Source of the DNA: Vibrio pomeroyi
GTDB lineage: Bacteria; Pseudomonadota; Gammaproteobacteria; Enterobacterales; Vibrionaceae
Direction: 5' to 3'
Assembly (NCBI RefSeq): GCF_024347595.1
Contig: NZ_AP025507.1
Location: forward strand, 1,364,001-1,428,000
Length of the DNA: 64,000 bases
The notes under the pieces were generated by a model. It did not search any database. It had not been told where the DNA came from and was given only the letters and a program-made list of their open reading frames with translations. The first letter of the stretch is position 1. Each line of letters begins with the position of its first letter. Positions 1 through 9,019 of the stretch are shown piece after piece. The position numbers and the translations under genes are program-made.

Positions 1-303
1 TTCAATCGGCAGCGTGTTCCAGTTTCCTTTCTTGGTTTCGTTACAAATTTCTTCATGCTTATTGTTGTCTAACCAACGAACGAAGATTGGCGTGATGAAG
101 TAGACGTCCCCGTACGCTTGATACACTTGACGAGTAATCAGGGTGTCCATCTTCAGGCTATCAGCTTCGTCCCCGAATTTGGTCGCCAGTGGAGCTGTCG
201 CCCAGCCCTCGTCCGTATCAATTTCCCAAATTTTTTGCTCTGATGCATGTACGTTTGACCCGAAAAGACTTAAACTTGCCAGTGCGATTGCTTTGAGTTT
301 CAT
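1..303 (-). CDS. Secreted protein of unknown function, C-terminus cut by window edge
   Basis: The frame opens at ATG 303 and runs off the left edge, giving 101 visible residues. The start has a GGAG Shine-Dalgarno about six bases upstream. The N-terminus is a clear Sec signal peptide: MKLKAIALASLSLF, then a small-residue stretch ending in VHA before SEQK, so cleavage near residue 20 is likely and the product should be periplasmic or exported. The mature part is polar and aromatic (WEIDTDEGW, then VYFITPIFVRWLD) and contains one cysteine. I do not recognise the family. Upstream is a long non-coding stretch, so this gene is probably the first of its transcript. Confidence 0.75.
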   Translation of the reverse strand, partial: MKLKAIALASLSLFGSNVHASEQKIWEIDTDEGWATAPLATKFGDEADSLKMDTLITRQVYQAYGDVYFITPIFVRWLDNNKHEEICNETKKGNWNTLPIE

Positions 304-1095
304 TGCCGCTCCATGTGGAAAAGTTATGTTTTATTGTATGGTTTTTGTATATAACGAATGGTAATTCGCATTATTCGTTTGTGTTATAGCCCTTCAAAAC
401 TAGGGGGTTAGACATATCTCTTGTTTGTTACTAATTGTTTCTAATACGGTTTGTTCGTCACGTCCAATATTCGTCCTGCTCTCTACTCCGTTCACTGTGG
501 TAGCACTCCACTCAAATAATTGTCCGGTCTCGTTGAGATATACCAACCACCGTATGGTTTGTGATTATTAAAAAGGACATCCTTATTGAGAACGTCCTCG
601 TTAGTTGGCGGCCACCATTACTCTTTTCTTCACCTAATTGTTACACCTATTCGATGTCACGATATTCTGGCCAGAAAAACCAACAAAAGTAGCGTATCCG
701 TCAATTCAAAGCCCAACTTTGTGTTGGTAGATAAAACTGATTCTAGGTTAGCTTGTCTTTGTTGCCTCTCTTTATCACTTATCGTTGAGTTTCCTTTACA
801 CTTAAAAGTGACGTTGTAGCGTTTGAATCGAAATCGAGCTACTCGATTTTGCGCCGCTGTAAGTAATTCGAATTTTGCTTGGTACTGTGAGTGGTAATAG
901 AGAAACTGAAAGGAAAATGGAATTCACAATGGCTGCTCAAAGATATCGTCGAGATAGTAGTTTGAAATACAGTACATTAATTGTTTTTCGCAGTGCGTTA
1001 AGCCGATAAGTGATTACCGAGTTGGTGAACTGCGCTACTTCAGAGAAGACAATTACGATATGAAACGTTGCGTTAAATACATATTAGTAAGAAAA

Positions 1096-1258
1096 AGGTT
1101 CATGAACCTAGAAACTGAAGTTGAACGAAATTTGAGCGGAGAATTGACAGTTCATGAAGTAAATTGAGGTTCATGAGTTGGAAAAGTTTTGGCTTGAACA
1201 ATAAAACATATAGGCAACAAGTGCTTAGCGCTAATTTTGGAGCATCTTCATTCATGAA
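1096..1258. repeat. Cluster of four TTCATGA(A) palindromic motifs
   Basis: Copies lie at 1096-1109 (AGGTTCATGAACCT, a perfect 14-base palindrome), 1151-1158 (TTCATGAA), 1168-1176 (GGTTCATGA) and 1251-1258 (TTCATGAA). Four copies of this 7-8-mer in 163 bases is more than expected by chance. The symmetry suits a dimeric DNA-binding protein, but no known operator is recognised and no adjacent promoter is certain. Confidence 0.4.
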
Positions 1259-1301
1259 CACCGTTGAAACCCAGAATTGTTAAATTGAATTTGGTGTTTA
1301 T

Positions 1302-1341
1302 AAGGCAGGTATCTTTATGTGATGCCCTGCCTTTATTTGTT
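1302..1341. terminator. Hairpin, probable intrinsic terminator
   Basis: AAGGCAGG at 1302-1309 pairs with CCTGCCTT at 1326-1333 around a 16-base loop and is followed on the plus strand by TATTTGTT. It could end a plus-strand transcript from the non-coding stretch, or back up the end of the minus-strand yciH transcript, where the T-run is weaker. Confidence 0.5.
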
Positions 1342-1453
1342 GTCGATATTCTCTGATTTATACTGTGTATTTAACCATAATGGTTATTTACCATAAAATA
1401 CCTAATATCCAGTGATAATAATCTTCGATTTTAACCCTGGTATTAGTTAGAGA

Positions 1454-1765
1454 TTAACCGCCAGCGAATTTAACTTTGTAGCCTTTCTTTTCAAGATGCG
1501 CTTTGATCTTGTCGCGTGCGTCGCCTTGAATTTCGATGTTGCCATCTTTTACTGAGCCGCCACAGCCACATACTTTCTTAAGTTCTGCTGCCATGAGTTT
1601 TAATGGTGCGTCATCTAGGTCTAAGCCAGTTACGACAGAAACGCCTTTGCCTTTACGGCCTTTGGTTTCTTTTTGGATTCGAATAATCCCATCGCCTTTG
1701 GGACGTTGGACTTTCTCTTCTTCAGGCTTAATACGACCTGTTTCTGTTGAATATACTAGGCTCAT
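1454..1765 (-). CDS. yciH: YciH / SUI1-family (eIF1-like) translation factor
   Basis: This 103-residue protein matches the bacterial SUI1/eIF1-like family. It has a short variable N-terminus with RIKPEEE, then the conserved core: RIQKETKGRKGKGVSVVTGL, a KKVCGCGGSVK segment around residues 64-74, IEIQGD, and a GYKVKFAGG end. In E. coli YciH acts on translation-initiation fidelity, and eIF1-like factors bind the small ribosomal subunit. The CGCGG loop and the C-terminal KFAGG are both intact. The gene sits three bases downstream of the 122-residue gene at 1769-2137 on the same strand, so the two are almost certainly cotranscribed. Confidence 0.92.
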   Translation of the reverse strand: MSLVYSTETGRIKPEEEKVQRPKGDGIIRIQKETKGRKGKGVSVVTGLDLDDAPLKLMAAELKKVCGCGGSVKDGNIEIQGDARDKIKAHLEKKGYKVKFAGG

Positions 1766-1768
1766 AAT

Positions 1769-2137
1769 TTACTTCTTTTGTTGCTCTGCTTTTTGTTTTG
1801 CGAGTAAGTAAGCTTCTATATGACGTTGAATCGCAATTTTGCCGCCTTTAATTAGGCGACCATTAAACATGCAATACCACGCATTAGGCTCACCGGTGTC
1901 ATTCTTGATTTGGTAGCCGTTGAAGTTTTCGGTCGAACCACCAGTTCCTCTCGACTTATTTAACGCAGTGAATTCTTTTGGATCAATAATAGATGCGGTT
2001 TCAATCCACCAATCAATACTCTTCTTAACGGCAGCTAGGTTGCCTTGAATAACATTATTTTTTAACTTCGCACGCCAAACCGTGTTAGTGGCATCCGTCG
2101 ATTGAAGATGGATGCTTCGGTAAATTGAATTAGCCAT
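1769..2137 (-). CDS. Small basic protein of unknown function (probably DUF3319 family)
   Basis: The 122-residue product is basic with no signal peptide or membrane segment, so it is probably cytoplasmic. It contains MANSIYRSIHLQ, a WWIETASII segment, a glycine-rich RGTGGSTENFNGY stretch, NAWYCMFNGRLIKGG, and a C-terminal Lys/Gln/Glu-rich helix. From memory it resembles a Vibrio-restricted family (DUF3319); I could not search to confirm. The C-terminal half, which reads as a small beta unit followed by a basic helix, might bind nucleic acid, but that is a guess. It leads a two-gene unit with yciH. Confidence 0.8.
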   Translation of the reverse strand: MANSIYRSIHLQSTDATNTVWRAKLKNNVIQGNLAAVKKSIDWWIETASIIDPKEFTALNKSRGTGGSTENFNGYQIKNDTGEPNAWYCMFNGRLIKGGKIAIQRHIEAYLLAKQKAEQQKK

Positions 2138-2237
2138 ATCTATTGATCATCTTTTTGTTTTCGCTGCATTAATCATAAGTATACTTTTAATGATATCAAG
2201 CATAATATGGCAAAAACACCTGCTAAGGTACGGTAAT

Positions 2238-3206
2238 TTGAGAAAAAAAGTCCCTATTTTATCTGACTCTGTGATAATTAATTCATTTGTTGAAAAATTG
2301 AACAACACTGCGTCAATTGAAATTATAGATGAGTTAACAGGATACCAGTATTCTCGCAATTCACTGTTAGGCATCTACAGTGATTGGAATCGCTACCACG
2401 CGTTCTGTAATAAAAACCGTATCAATACGCTCCCTGCATCTGTGACCGCTATTCGTCGTTTTCTAGAGACTGAATCCAATGACAGAAAATATGCATCGCT
2501 AAAACGTTACACTGCAACGCTTAGCTTGTTACACACAGTGCTTGGCTTCGCTAATCCTATCAAACATCGACAAGTTCGCTTTACCCTGCTCCACTTGCAA
2601 GCTCGAATGGCGGGCGATTCGAAGCAAACTAACGCTATGACGTCTGCACATCTCACTGAGTTAAACACATTGCTCTCGCATAATAAGGCCAACTTAAAAG
2701 AGATTCGTGACATCGCTATTTACAATGTGATGTTCGAGTGTGCTCTGAAGCGTTCAGAACTTAAGTTGTTATCGACGAACGACATCGAGAGTACCGATAG
2801 CGATTACCAAATCACAATTAAGGATTCTGTGTATGAGCTTTCGCAAGTCGCGAGTTTCGCTCTAGGTCGTTGGCTTTCGTTTATTGGAACGCAAGAGGAT
2901 TTGCCCGTGTTCCGTGCAATAGATAAGCATGAAAACATCGGGCTTCAACCTTTGGACGATTCGTCAATCTATCGAATTTTACGCAGAGCGAGTGATTTAC
3001 TGCAGCTTGCAGAAAACCACCATTTCTCAGGTAACTCGATTCGTGTTGGTGCTGCACAAGAGCTTTCGAAACAAGGTCTTAAGGTAAAAGAAATTCAGGA
3101 TTTTGGTCGTTGGCTCAGCCCTGCTATGCCCGCTCAATATGTGGGTTATTCTGGGACTGCTGAGAGCGAGAAAATGAAATTCAAAGCTTTGATTCCTTGG
3201 CAATAA
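2238..3206 (+). CDS. Tyrosine recombinase/integrase-like protein with altered catalytic residues
   Basis: The protein follows the phage-integrase layout: an N-terminal core-binding helical domain (about residues 20-120, with GIYSDWNRYHAFC and SLKRYTATLSLLH) and a C-terminal catalytic domain (about 150-315). The box-I region reads CALKRSEL where active enzymes usually have LR-x-SEL, so the first arginine appears replaced by lysine. Box II reads GNSIRVGAA, with N where HxxR enzymes have histidine. The nucleophile region GRWLSPAMPAQYVGY keeps the tyrosine. TTG 2238 is preferred as start because AAGG lies about ten bases upstream; an in-frame ATG at 2190 lacks a good ribosome site. No att site, cassette or phage gene is adjacent. 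It may be a domesticated, weak or inactive recombinase. Confidence 0.8.
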   Translation: MRKKVPILSDSVIINSFVEKLNNTASIEIIDELTGYQYSRNSLLGIYSDWNRYHAFCNKNRINTLPASVTAIRRFLETESNDRKYASLKRYTATLSLLHTVLGFANPIKHRQVRFTLLHLQARMAGDSKQTNAMTSAHLTELNTLLSHNKANLKEIRDIAIYNVMFECALKRSELKLLSTNDIESTDSDYQITIKDSVYELSQVASFALGRWLSFIGTQEDLPVFRAIDKHENIGLQPLDDSSIYRILRRASDLLQLAENHHFSGNSIRVGAAQELSKQGLKVKEIQDFGRWLSPAMPAQYVGYSGTAESEKMKFKALIPWQ

Positions 3207-3288
3207 GCTTTGGCCATCAGGTCACTAAACTCCTCAAGGAAATTACGAATAGCATCATAGGCGTTAAAAATTGGCCTCTAAAAACTAA

Positions 3289-3325
3289 CAATGCCTTGGC
3301 GGAAAGCTTAAGGCATTGTGTTGTT
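3289..3325. terminator. Bidirectional intrinsic terminator
   Basis: CAATGCCTT at 3289-3297 pairs perfectly with AAGGCATTG at 3310-3318. T-rich sequence follows on the plus strand (TGTTGTT) and A-rich sequence precedes it, so it can end both the recombinase transcript and the convergent ddl transcript. Confidence 0.8.
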
Positions 3326-3357
3326 AGGTTCAGATGAACGAAGGTTCGTTAGATGAA

Positions 3358-4353
3358 TTAAGCAAGGCTCGTTCTAACGCAGTTCTCTAGGAACTGGCTG
3401 AACTTGTGGCCATCATGTTCCACCATTTTAGGGAACATAGAAATTGGCGTCATACCTGGGAAGGTGTTTACTTCGTTTAGGTAGATCTCGTTATCTTGTG
3501 TTAAGAAGAAGTCGATACGAGATAAGTGGCGAAGCTTCATCTGTGTAAATACTTTACGCGCGCTGTCTGCGATCAAATCACGCTGTTCGTCAGTCAGGTT
3601 ACTTGCTTCAACTTCAGTGATTGAGTGACTGTCTGCACTGTACTTCTCTTCATAAGAGTAAAACGCGCCATTCGGTGCAATCACCTCGCCCGGCTTACTA
3701 ATGTGTAGCTCGCCGTCGATTTCATATGCTGCGACTTCTAGCTCTCTTGGTACTACTGATTTCTCAACAAGTACTTGATCCGAGAAGGTAAATGCTTTGT
3801 TGATCGCTTCGCTTAGATCTTCGATTTTGTTGACTTGGTAACAACCAACAGAAGAACCTTGACGTGCAGCCTTCACGAACACTTTACCCCAAGTTTCAAA
3901 AGCTTGAGTTGCTTGTGCGTGAGCTTGTTCCGTGTTGTCTGATAAGAACAGGTATGGTGTGTTTGGAATGCCCAGTGCGTCATACCACAGTTTTGATGTG
4001 ATTTTATTGAAGCTATTGTTGCTCGCCTCAGAACCACAGCCTAGGTATGGAATCTTAGCCATTTCGAACAGTGATTGGATATCACCCGTTTCACCTGGGA
4101 AACCGTGAATACAAGGTACGATGAAATCGACTTTCGATTCTAGATTGTCGCCACGTAGGGTTTGATCGTTAATATCAAGGTAAACCAATTCACCTGAATC
4201 AAGACACCAGCCTTCGTTCTTTATCTCAACTCTTACAACGTTGAAGTCGGCAACGCTATTGAGTTGTTCAAAAAGGTAATTGGCTGAAACTAAAGACACT
4301 TCATGCTCTGAAGATCCACCGCCGCAAAGTAGAAGAATGTTTGTGCTGTTCAT
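3358..4353 (-). CDS. ddlA: D-alanine--D-alanine ligase
   Basis: This 331-residue ATP-grasp ligase joins two D-alanines for the peptidoglycan stem peptide in the cytoplasm. The N-terminus has LLCGGGSSEHEVSLVSA, the family signature. The central domain has KLWYDALGIPNTPYL, VFVKAARQGSSVGC (ATP-binding glycine/serine loop) and LVEKSVVPRELEVA. The C-terminal part has the metal and substrate residues HLSRIDFFLT, EIYLNEVNTFPGMTPISMFP. Length is normal for Ddl. It stands alone rather than in the mur-fts cluster, which in vibrios usually carries ddlB, so this is probably the second copy; the gene symbol reflects that inference. Confidence 0.93.
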   Translation of the reverse strand: MNSTNILLLCGGGSSEHEVSLVSANYLFEQLNSVADFNVVRVEIKNEGWCLDSGELVYLDINDQTLRGDNLESKVDFIVPCIHGFPGETGDIQSLFEMAKIPYLGCGSEASNNSFNKITSKLWYDALGIPNTPYLFLSDNTEQAHAQATQAFETWGKVFVKAARQGSSVGCYQVNKIEDLSEAINKAFTFSDQVLVEKSVVPRELEVAAYEIDGELHISKPGEVIAPNGAFYSYEEKYSADSHSITEVEASNLTDEQRDLIADSARKVFTQMKLRHLSRIDFFLTQDNEIYLNEVNTFPGMTPISMFPKMVEHDGHKFSQFLENCVRTSLA

Positions 4354-4487
4354 GGGTAAAATCGGTCCTTGAAACTAGGAATACTGACTTCAATGATAAA
4401 CAAAAGTCGAGATAGGTACAGTGTTTTGATTGTCAAAATTGCGTTCGAAAGATTGAGCGATTAACAATTAAACAAAACAGCGAGTCT

Positions 4488-4521
4488 TAAAACAAAAGAA
4501 GGAGCAGTTGCTCCCTCTTTT
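4488..4521 (-). terminator. Intrinsic terminator of the SPOR lipoprotein gene
   Basis: GGAGC at 4501-4505 pairs with GCTCC at 4510-4514 around a four-base loop. Reading the minus strand, the stem is followed by TTCTTTTGTTTT, a strong T-run. Confidence 0.75.
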
Positions 4522-4533
4522 ATGAATCAAAAC

Positions 4534-5097
4534 TTAGTTTAACTTGTTAAGCGTTGGGTATTCAGAGTTCTTGATGTCATCAATACTCTTAACGAACGGC
4601 TTCAAGTTTTGGAAAGTGGTTGGCAGTGTTGAAATCGCCTTTTTTGCTTCTAAGCGTGTTGCGTAGTCACCGTAAAGTACTGTGAACCACTTCGTGCCGT
4701 TAACCATTTTGTAGTTTTCCCAAACTGGTTGAGAAGTTGTTGGTAGCATTTTCACGAAAGAGTCGACTTTACTTTGGCTGCCAACAGCAACAACTTGAAC
4801 CGTGTAACCAAAGCGCTGGTTCATGTCCTGTTGTTTCTTCGTCGGACCTGTCACGGTTGCAACTGGTTTAGCCCTAGTTGTTTGAGTGACTTTCTGTTCT
4901 ACAGGTTCAGTCTTGATAACGTTAACGACGTTCTCTTCAACAACGCCTGTTTGCTCAGATTGAGATACAACTGGAGCTTCAACTTTGGCAGTTTTGTACT
5001 CTTCTTGATAACTGTCTGAAGTCACATCCGTGATGTAGTTTTCAGATACACATGCAGCCAAGAGCAGAGGCAAAGTCGCAATTGCAATTTTTTTCAT
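4534..5097 (-). CDS. SPOR-domain lipoprotein
   Basis: The 187-residue product begins with a lipoprotein signal (KKIAIATLPLLLAAC; lipobox LAAC with Cys about residue 16). Ser-Glu after the cysteine predicts outer-membrane sorting by the +2 rule. A low-complexity linker rich in Val, Glu, Thr and Lys spans about residues 25-90. From about residue 97 to 172 lies a SPOR-like fold: FGYTVQVVAVGSQSKVDSFV, then WFTVLYGDYATRLEAKKAI. SPOR domains bind denuded glycan strands at division septa, so a septal or sacculus-associated role is likely. It is a single gene flanked by terminators and transcribed toward ddl. Confidence 0.85.
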   Translation of the reverse strand: MKKIAIATLPLLLAACVSENYITDVTSDSYQEEYKTAKVEAPVVSQSEQTGVVEENVVNVIKTEPVEQKVTQTTRAKPVATVTGPTKKQQDMNQRFGYTVQVVAVGSQSKVDSFVKMLPTTSQPVWENYKMVNGTKWFTVLYGDYATRLEAKKAISTLPTTFQNLKPFVKSIDDIKNSEYPTLNKLN

Positions 5098-5307
5098 GGA
5101 AAGCTCTATGTCCTTAATAATAATTACTATAAATCATGCCGATACGTCGGTTTAGAATCAAGTTAACTTTGAGATTATACACCATTAGTGGGTGACCTAT
5201 TTCACAAACTTTATGCAGTGTTTGCTTCTTCATCTTAATTCGGTGAATTTACCATCAACCTGTCATCGAAAAGTAAGTTACGATGAACTTACGTGCATTG
5301 CTAGGAT

Positions 5308-7998
5308 ATGTCTATGAATCATCTTGATCCCCTACTTAAACCCCGCTCTATCGCTGTTGTTGGCGCTTCGCAACGAGAAACGCGCGCGGGTTATATTGTT
5401 ATGAATAATTTATTGCACGGGGATTTTAAAGGTGCCGTGATGCCGGTTACACCTAAATATGACTCTGTGGCGGGTGTTCTCTCTTATAAGAACATTTTGT
5501 CACTGCCTATCGTTCCCGATCTTGCCATCTTATGCACTAACGCGACACGTAATGTTGCCATTTTTGAAGAGCTAGCCGAGAAAGGAATTGCGTCTGTTAT
5601 TGTCCTTTCTTCGGACATGCAACAGCTAAGCGATAATGGTGAGACGTTTGATGAAAGGTGCCTAGCGATCGCCAAAAAACACAATATTCGCGTGCTCGGT
5701 TCAAATAGCTTAGGGGTTATTGTTCCTTGGCTAAACCTAAATGCCTCTTTCTCTCCTGTTACTGCACTTCCAGGAAAAATTGCCTTTGTTTCTCAATCGG
5801 CAGCGGTATGCACCACCATACTCGATTGGGCCAACGACAAAGAGATTGGCTTCTCTGCGTTTATATCAATCGGCAATGGCAGTGACATTGAGTTTTCGGA
5901 ACTGTTGGATTACTTGAGTACCGATTCTCACACCGAAGCAATCTTGCTCTATGTCGACAGCATTACTGATGCGAGGCGTTTTATCTCTGCAGCTCGAGCA
6001 GCCTCACGTAACCGACGAATCCTCGTATTAAAAGGTGGTCGAACGGCGAAAGGAAGAGCTGCTGCTATGGCACATACTGGCGGCGCTGACACACTAGATA
6101 TTATCTATGATTCCGCAATTCGACGCAGTGGCATGTTGCGAGTTAAGAACTTGCATGAGCTGTTTGCTGCGGTAGAAACCCTAACTCATTCTGTACCACT
6201 GCGTGGTGAACGTCTTGCCATTGTCACTAACGGCGGTGGCCCTGCAATTATGGCGGTGGATACACTATTTGATCGTGGTGGTAAATTAGCAGAACTCTCA
6301 GATGAGACACTTGATAAGCTCAGCAAGGTGCTACCATCAAGCTGGTCTCACAGCAATCCTATCGACATTGTTGGTGATGCTGGCGATCAGCGTTACATCG
6401 ATACCATTAATACTCTGCTTAATGGTGATGAAGCCGATGCCATTCTGATTATGCACAGTCCTTCGGCTGTCGCGCATTCGGCTCAAACCGCGGAAAGAAT
6501 CATCGAAGCGATCAAGAAGCATCCTCGTCATAAACGATTCAATATCTTAACCAATTGGTCTGGCGAGCTCACCGCAAGGCCTGCGAGAAAACTGTTTACT
6601 GAAGCGGGAATTCCAACCTATCGCACCCCAGAAAGTTCGGTGGTTGCCTTCATGCACTTGGTCGAGTACCGACGTAACCAGCGTCAGTTAATGGAAACGC
6701 CAACCACGGCTGAAAAAGTACATATTGAAGACTTGGCTGATGCGAAAAATTGGATTGAACGCCAATTACTGGATAAAGATACAGTTAGTCTTGATACCCA
6801 CCAAAACAGCCAGTTTTTCAAACACTTCAACTTGGATGTTCTACCGACTTGGATCGCTTCTGACCCAAGCGAGGCGGTACATATTGCTGAAACGATTGGT
6901 TATCCCGTTGCGGTAAAACTCCGTTCTCCAGACATCGCGCATAAGTCAGATGTACAAGGTGTGATGCTTAATCTAAGAAACAGCAGCGAGGTCGCTAACG
7001 CTGCTCAAGCGATTCTCGACCGATCTCAGTTGTCATTCCCTACCGCCCATATTCACGGTTTGTTGATTCAAGGCATGGCCAAGCTTGCCGGCGGCCAAGA
7101 GCTTCGAGTGAAAGTAACAACCGATGAAACCTTCGGGCCGATCATCCTACTCGGCCAAGGGGGCTCTGAATGGGACGAATCGATCGATGCGGCAGCCGCA
7201 TTTCCACCTCTTAACATGACACTGGCTCGTTACTTGATTATTCGAGCGATAAAGAGTGGCAAGATCCGTTTGCAGAAATTACCTAACCCGATCGATATCG
7301 AGGGGCTTTCTGAATTGTTGGTTCGTATATCTCAAATGGTGGTTGATTGCCCTGAAATACACGATTTGGATATCCATCCAGTACTTGCCAATGGAGACAA
7401 ATTCACGATATTGGATGCCGATATAATCTTGAAAGCGTATGAAGGCGATCCTCAGGAGCGACTCGCGATTCGCCCGTATCCAGTCGAACTTGAAGAGACG
7501 ATACAGTTGAAAGACGGCACTGAAGTACTGCTGCGCCCTATTCTTCCTGAAGACGAGCCGCTTCATGCTGACTTTATTAACCGAGTATCAAAAGAGGATC
7601 TCTATAAACGCTTCTTTAGTGATGTCGGTGAGTTCAATCACGAAGCATTAGCGAACTTTACTCAGATCGATTTTGATAGAGAGATCGCTTTTGTTGTGGT
7701 GCGTAAGGAACAAGGCGTTCCTGCGATTATTGGTGTATCCCGAGCGCTGATTAACCCAGAGAACACAGATGCCGAGTTTGCGATACTGATTCGTTCAGAT
7801 CTGAAAGGTGTTGGCTTAGGTCGTATTTTGATGACTAAAGTAATCGATTACTGCCGTGCGAAACAGACCAAGCAGATGTCTGGAATGACGATGCCAACCA
7901 ATAGAGGAATGCTGACACTAGCTCAAAAACTCGGTTTTAAGCTAGATATCAGTTTTGAAGATGGCACGGCAGATATGGTGTTACCGTTACTTGAGTGA
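5308..7998 (+). CDS. patZ: Protein lysine acetyltransferase Pat/PatZ (acyl-CoA synthetase-like plus GNAT)
   Basis: At 896 residues this has the full Pat/YfiQ layout: an N-terminal CoA-binding Rossmann domain (KPRSIAVVGAS), a succinyl-CoA-ligase-like region with GGRTAKGRAAA and AHTGGA, an ATP-grasp segment (YPVAVKLRSPDIAHKSDVQGV), and from about residue 735 a GNAT domain with LLRPILPEDE, AEFAILI and an acetyl-CoA loop RSDLKGVGLGRILM. Characterised homologues acetylate lysines of metabolic enzymes such as acetyl-CoA synthetase; in that family the synthetase part is regulatory. ATG 5314 is better spaced from AGGA at 5303 than ATG 5308, so the protein may begin MNHLDPLL. Its last 12 bases overlap the 3' end of the convergent LysR gene. 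Confidence 0.92.
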   Translation: MSMNHLDPLLKPRSIAVVGASQRETRAGYIVMNNLLHGDFKGAVMPVTPKYDSVAGVLSYKNILSLPIVPDLAILCTNATRNVAIFEELAEKGIASVIVLSSDMQQLSDNGETFDERCLAIAKKHNIRVLGSNSLGVIVPWLNLNASFSPVTALPGKIAFVSQSAAVCTTILDWANDKEIGFSAFISIGNGSDIEFSELLDYLSTDSHTEAILLYVDSITDARRFISAARAASRNRRILVLKGGRTAKGRAAAMAHTGGADTLDIIYDSAIRRSGMLRVKNLHELFAAVETLTHSVPLRGERLAIVTNGGGPAIMAVDTLFDRGGKLAELSDETLDKLSKVLPSSWSHSNPIDIVGDAGDQRYIDTINTLLNGDEADAILIMHSPSAVAHSAQTAERIIEAIKKHPRHKRFNILTNWSGELTARPARKLFTEAGIPTYRTPESSVVAFMHLVEYRRNQRQLMETPTTAEKVHIEDLADAKNWIERQLLDKDTVSLDTHQNSQFFKHFNLDVLPTWIASDPSEAVHIAETIGYPVAVKLRSPDIAHKSDVQGVMLNLRNSSEVANAAQAILDRSQLSFPTAHIHGLLIQGMAKLAGGQELRVKVTTDETFGPIILLGQGGSEWDESIDAAAAFPPLNMTLARYLIIRAIKSGKIRLQKLPNPIDIEGLSELLVRISQMVVDCPEIHDLDIHPVLANGDKFTILDADIILKAYEGDPQERLAIRPYPVELEETIQLKDGTEVLLRPILPEDEPLHADFINRVSKEDLYKRFFSDVGEFNHEALANFTQIDFDREIAFVVVRKEQGVPAIIGVSRALINPENTDAEFAILIRSDLKGVGLGRILMTKVIDYCRAKQTKQMSGMTMPTNRGMLTLAQKLGFKLDISFEDGTADMVLPLLE

Positions 7999-8874
7999 CC
8001 ATGTTTTTTTAAGGTGTTGAATACACCAAGACTTGGCGTCGCCCATTTTATTGCGTCGCCAAGCCATCACAATGTCGATTGGCTGCGGCTCGGTACCGGC
8101 AATCTGTATTAAAACGCCCGATTCGATCAAAGGCTTAGCAACACTACAAGGCAAGGTTCCTATACCTAGTCCAGTCGTTAACGCTTCTACTTTTGCGGAG
8201 AAGCTTGTTACTGTTAACCGCGGCTGCTTCTCTAGAATATTACGACTTAAAGCAGGTTGATCTCGGGCTGTATCCGCAATTGCGATTACCCTGTAACTTT
8301 CTCTTGCTGCTTGGTCAAACTCACCAGAACGTTTGTGAACATAGTGGCTTGATGCCGCAACCCAAACCATTTCCATTTTACCAATTACGTCACTTTTCAT
8401 ATCATTTGGAATTGTGTCGACCTTCGGGCACACCAGCAAGTCTGCACGGCCATCGGTCAGTGACTCCCAACAACCTGCAAGGATCTCTTCTTGCAATCGA
8501 ACACGTGTCTTACTGATTTTTCCTAGTTCATCGACAAGTGGAAAGAAGTTGGCAATTGGGATGATGCCATCAAAGGCGATGGTCAAATCCAACTCCCAAC
8601 CATTGGCTAGAATGCTCGCCTCGTTTACCAATCTTTCTGTCGCACCAAGAATGACTCTGCCTTGCTCAAGTATCAATTGCCCCGCTTCCGTGAAGTTTGC
8701 ACGGTGACCTGAACGGTCAAAAATCATGATATCTAGGTCTTGCTCGAGCTTTTGAATTTGATAGCTAAGTGATGAGGGTGCTCTATCCATTTCATTGGCC
8801 GCAGCGGCGAAACTTCCACGTCGATCAATGGCATCTAGGATGTGTAACGCTTCAAGTGTTATTGGGCTATGCAT
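7987..8874 (-). CDS. LysR-family transcriptional regulator, YhaJ-like
   Basis: The protein is 295 residues. The N-terminal winged helix reads ITLEALHILDAIDRRGSFAA, then RAPSSLSYQIQKLEQDL and FDRSGHRANFTEAG, which closely resembles E. coli YhaJ. The effector domain (about 90-290) includes GRADLLVCP, VIAIADTARDQP and a C-terminal MAWRRNKMGDAKSWC that is also YhaJ-like. YhaJ senses aromatic compounds in E. coli; whether this one does is unknown. The gene is convergent with patZ, and its stop codon lies inside patZ. Upstream lies the heme-receptor promoter, so the two genes are divergent across about 226 bases. Confidence 0.9.
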   Translation of the reverse strand: MHSPITLEALHILDAIDRRGSFAAAANEMDRAPSSLSYQIQKLEQDLDIMIFDRSGHRANFTEAGQLILEQGRVILGATERLVNEASILANGWELDLTIAFDGIIPIANFFPLVDELGKISKTRVRLQEEILAGCWESLTDGRADLLVCPKVDTIPNDMKSDVIGKMEMVWVAASSHYVHKRSGEFDQAARESYRVIAIADTARDQPALSRNILEKQPRLTVTSFSAKVEALTTGLGIGTLPCSVAKPLIESGVLIQIAGTEPQPIDIVMAWRRNKMGDAKSWCIQHLKKTWSLK

Positions 8875-9019
8875 CAGTTTCCTACTTTATAAATGAGAGG
8901 TTAATCACAAAAATGGAAGCATTCACCAGATAAATGGAACCATTAAAGGTCTTTTAATACAATGAGTTATACGGTTTAAGCATGCTTTTAATGATAAAAG
9001 TACAAATAAATTGAAATGC

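Larger units (their letters stand above)
304..1453. other. 1.15 kb stretch without a recognisable gene
   Basis: No convincing protein gene is visible on either strand. The left end carries the leader and promoter of the secreted-protein gene at 1-303. Short frames exist but look like chance. One of 30 codons starts at 917 behind AAGGA, but the spacing is too short for good initiation. A small AT-rich hairpin (AAATCGA/TCGATTT) sits at 831-849. The right third holds four TTCATGA-type palindromes and a terminator-like hairpin, listed separately. A small RNA or a decayed gene could lie here. Confidence 0.5.

Noticed and set aside
917..1009. 30-codon frame behind AAGGA
   Set aside because: Shine-Dalgarno spacing is too short, and the product (MEFTMAAQRYRR at the start) shows no domain or codon-bias support.
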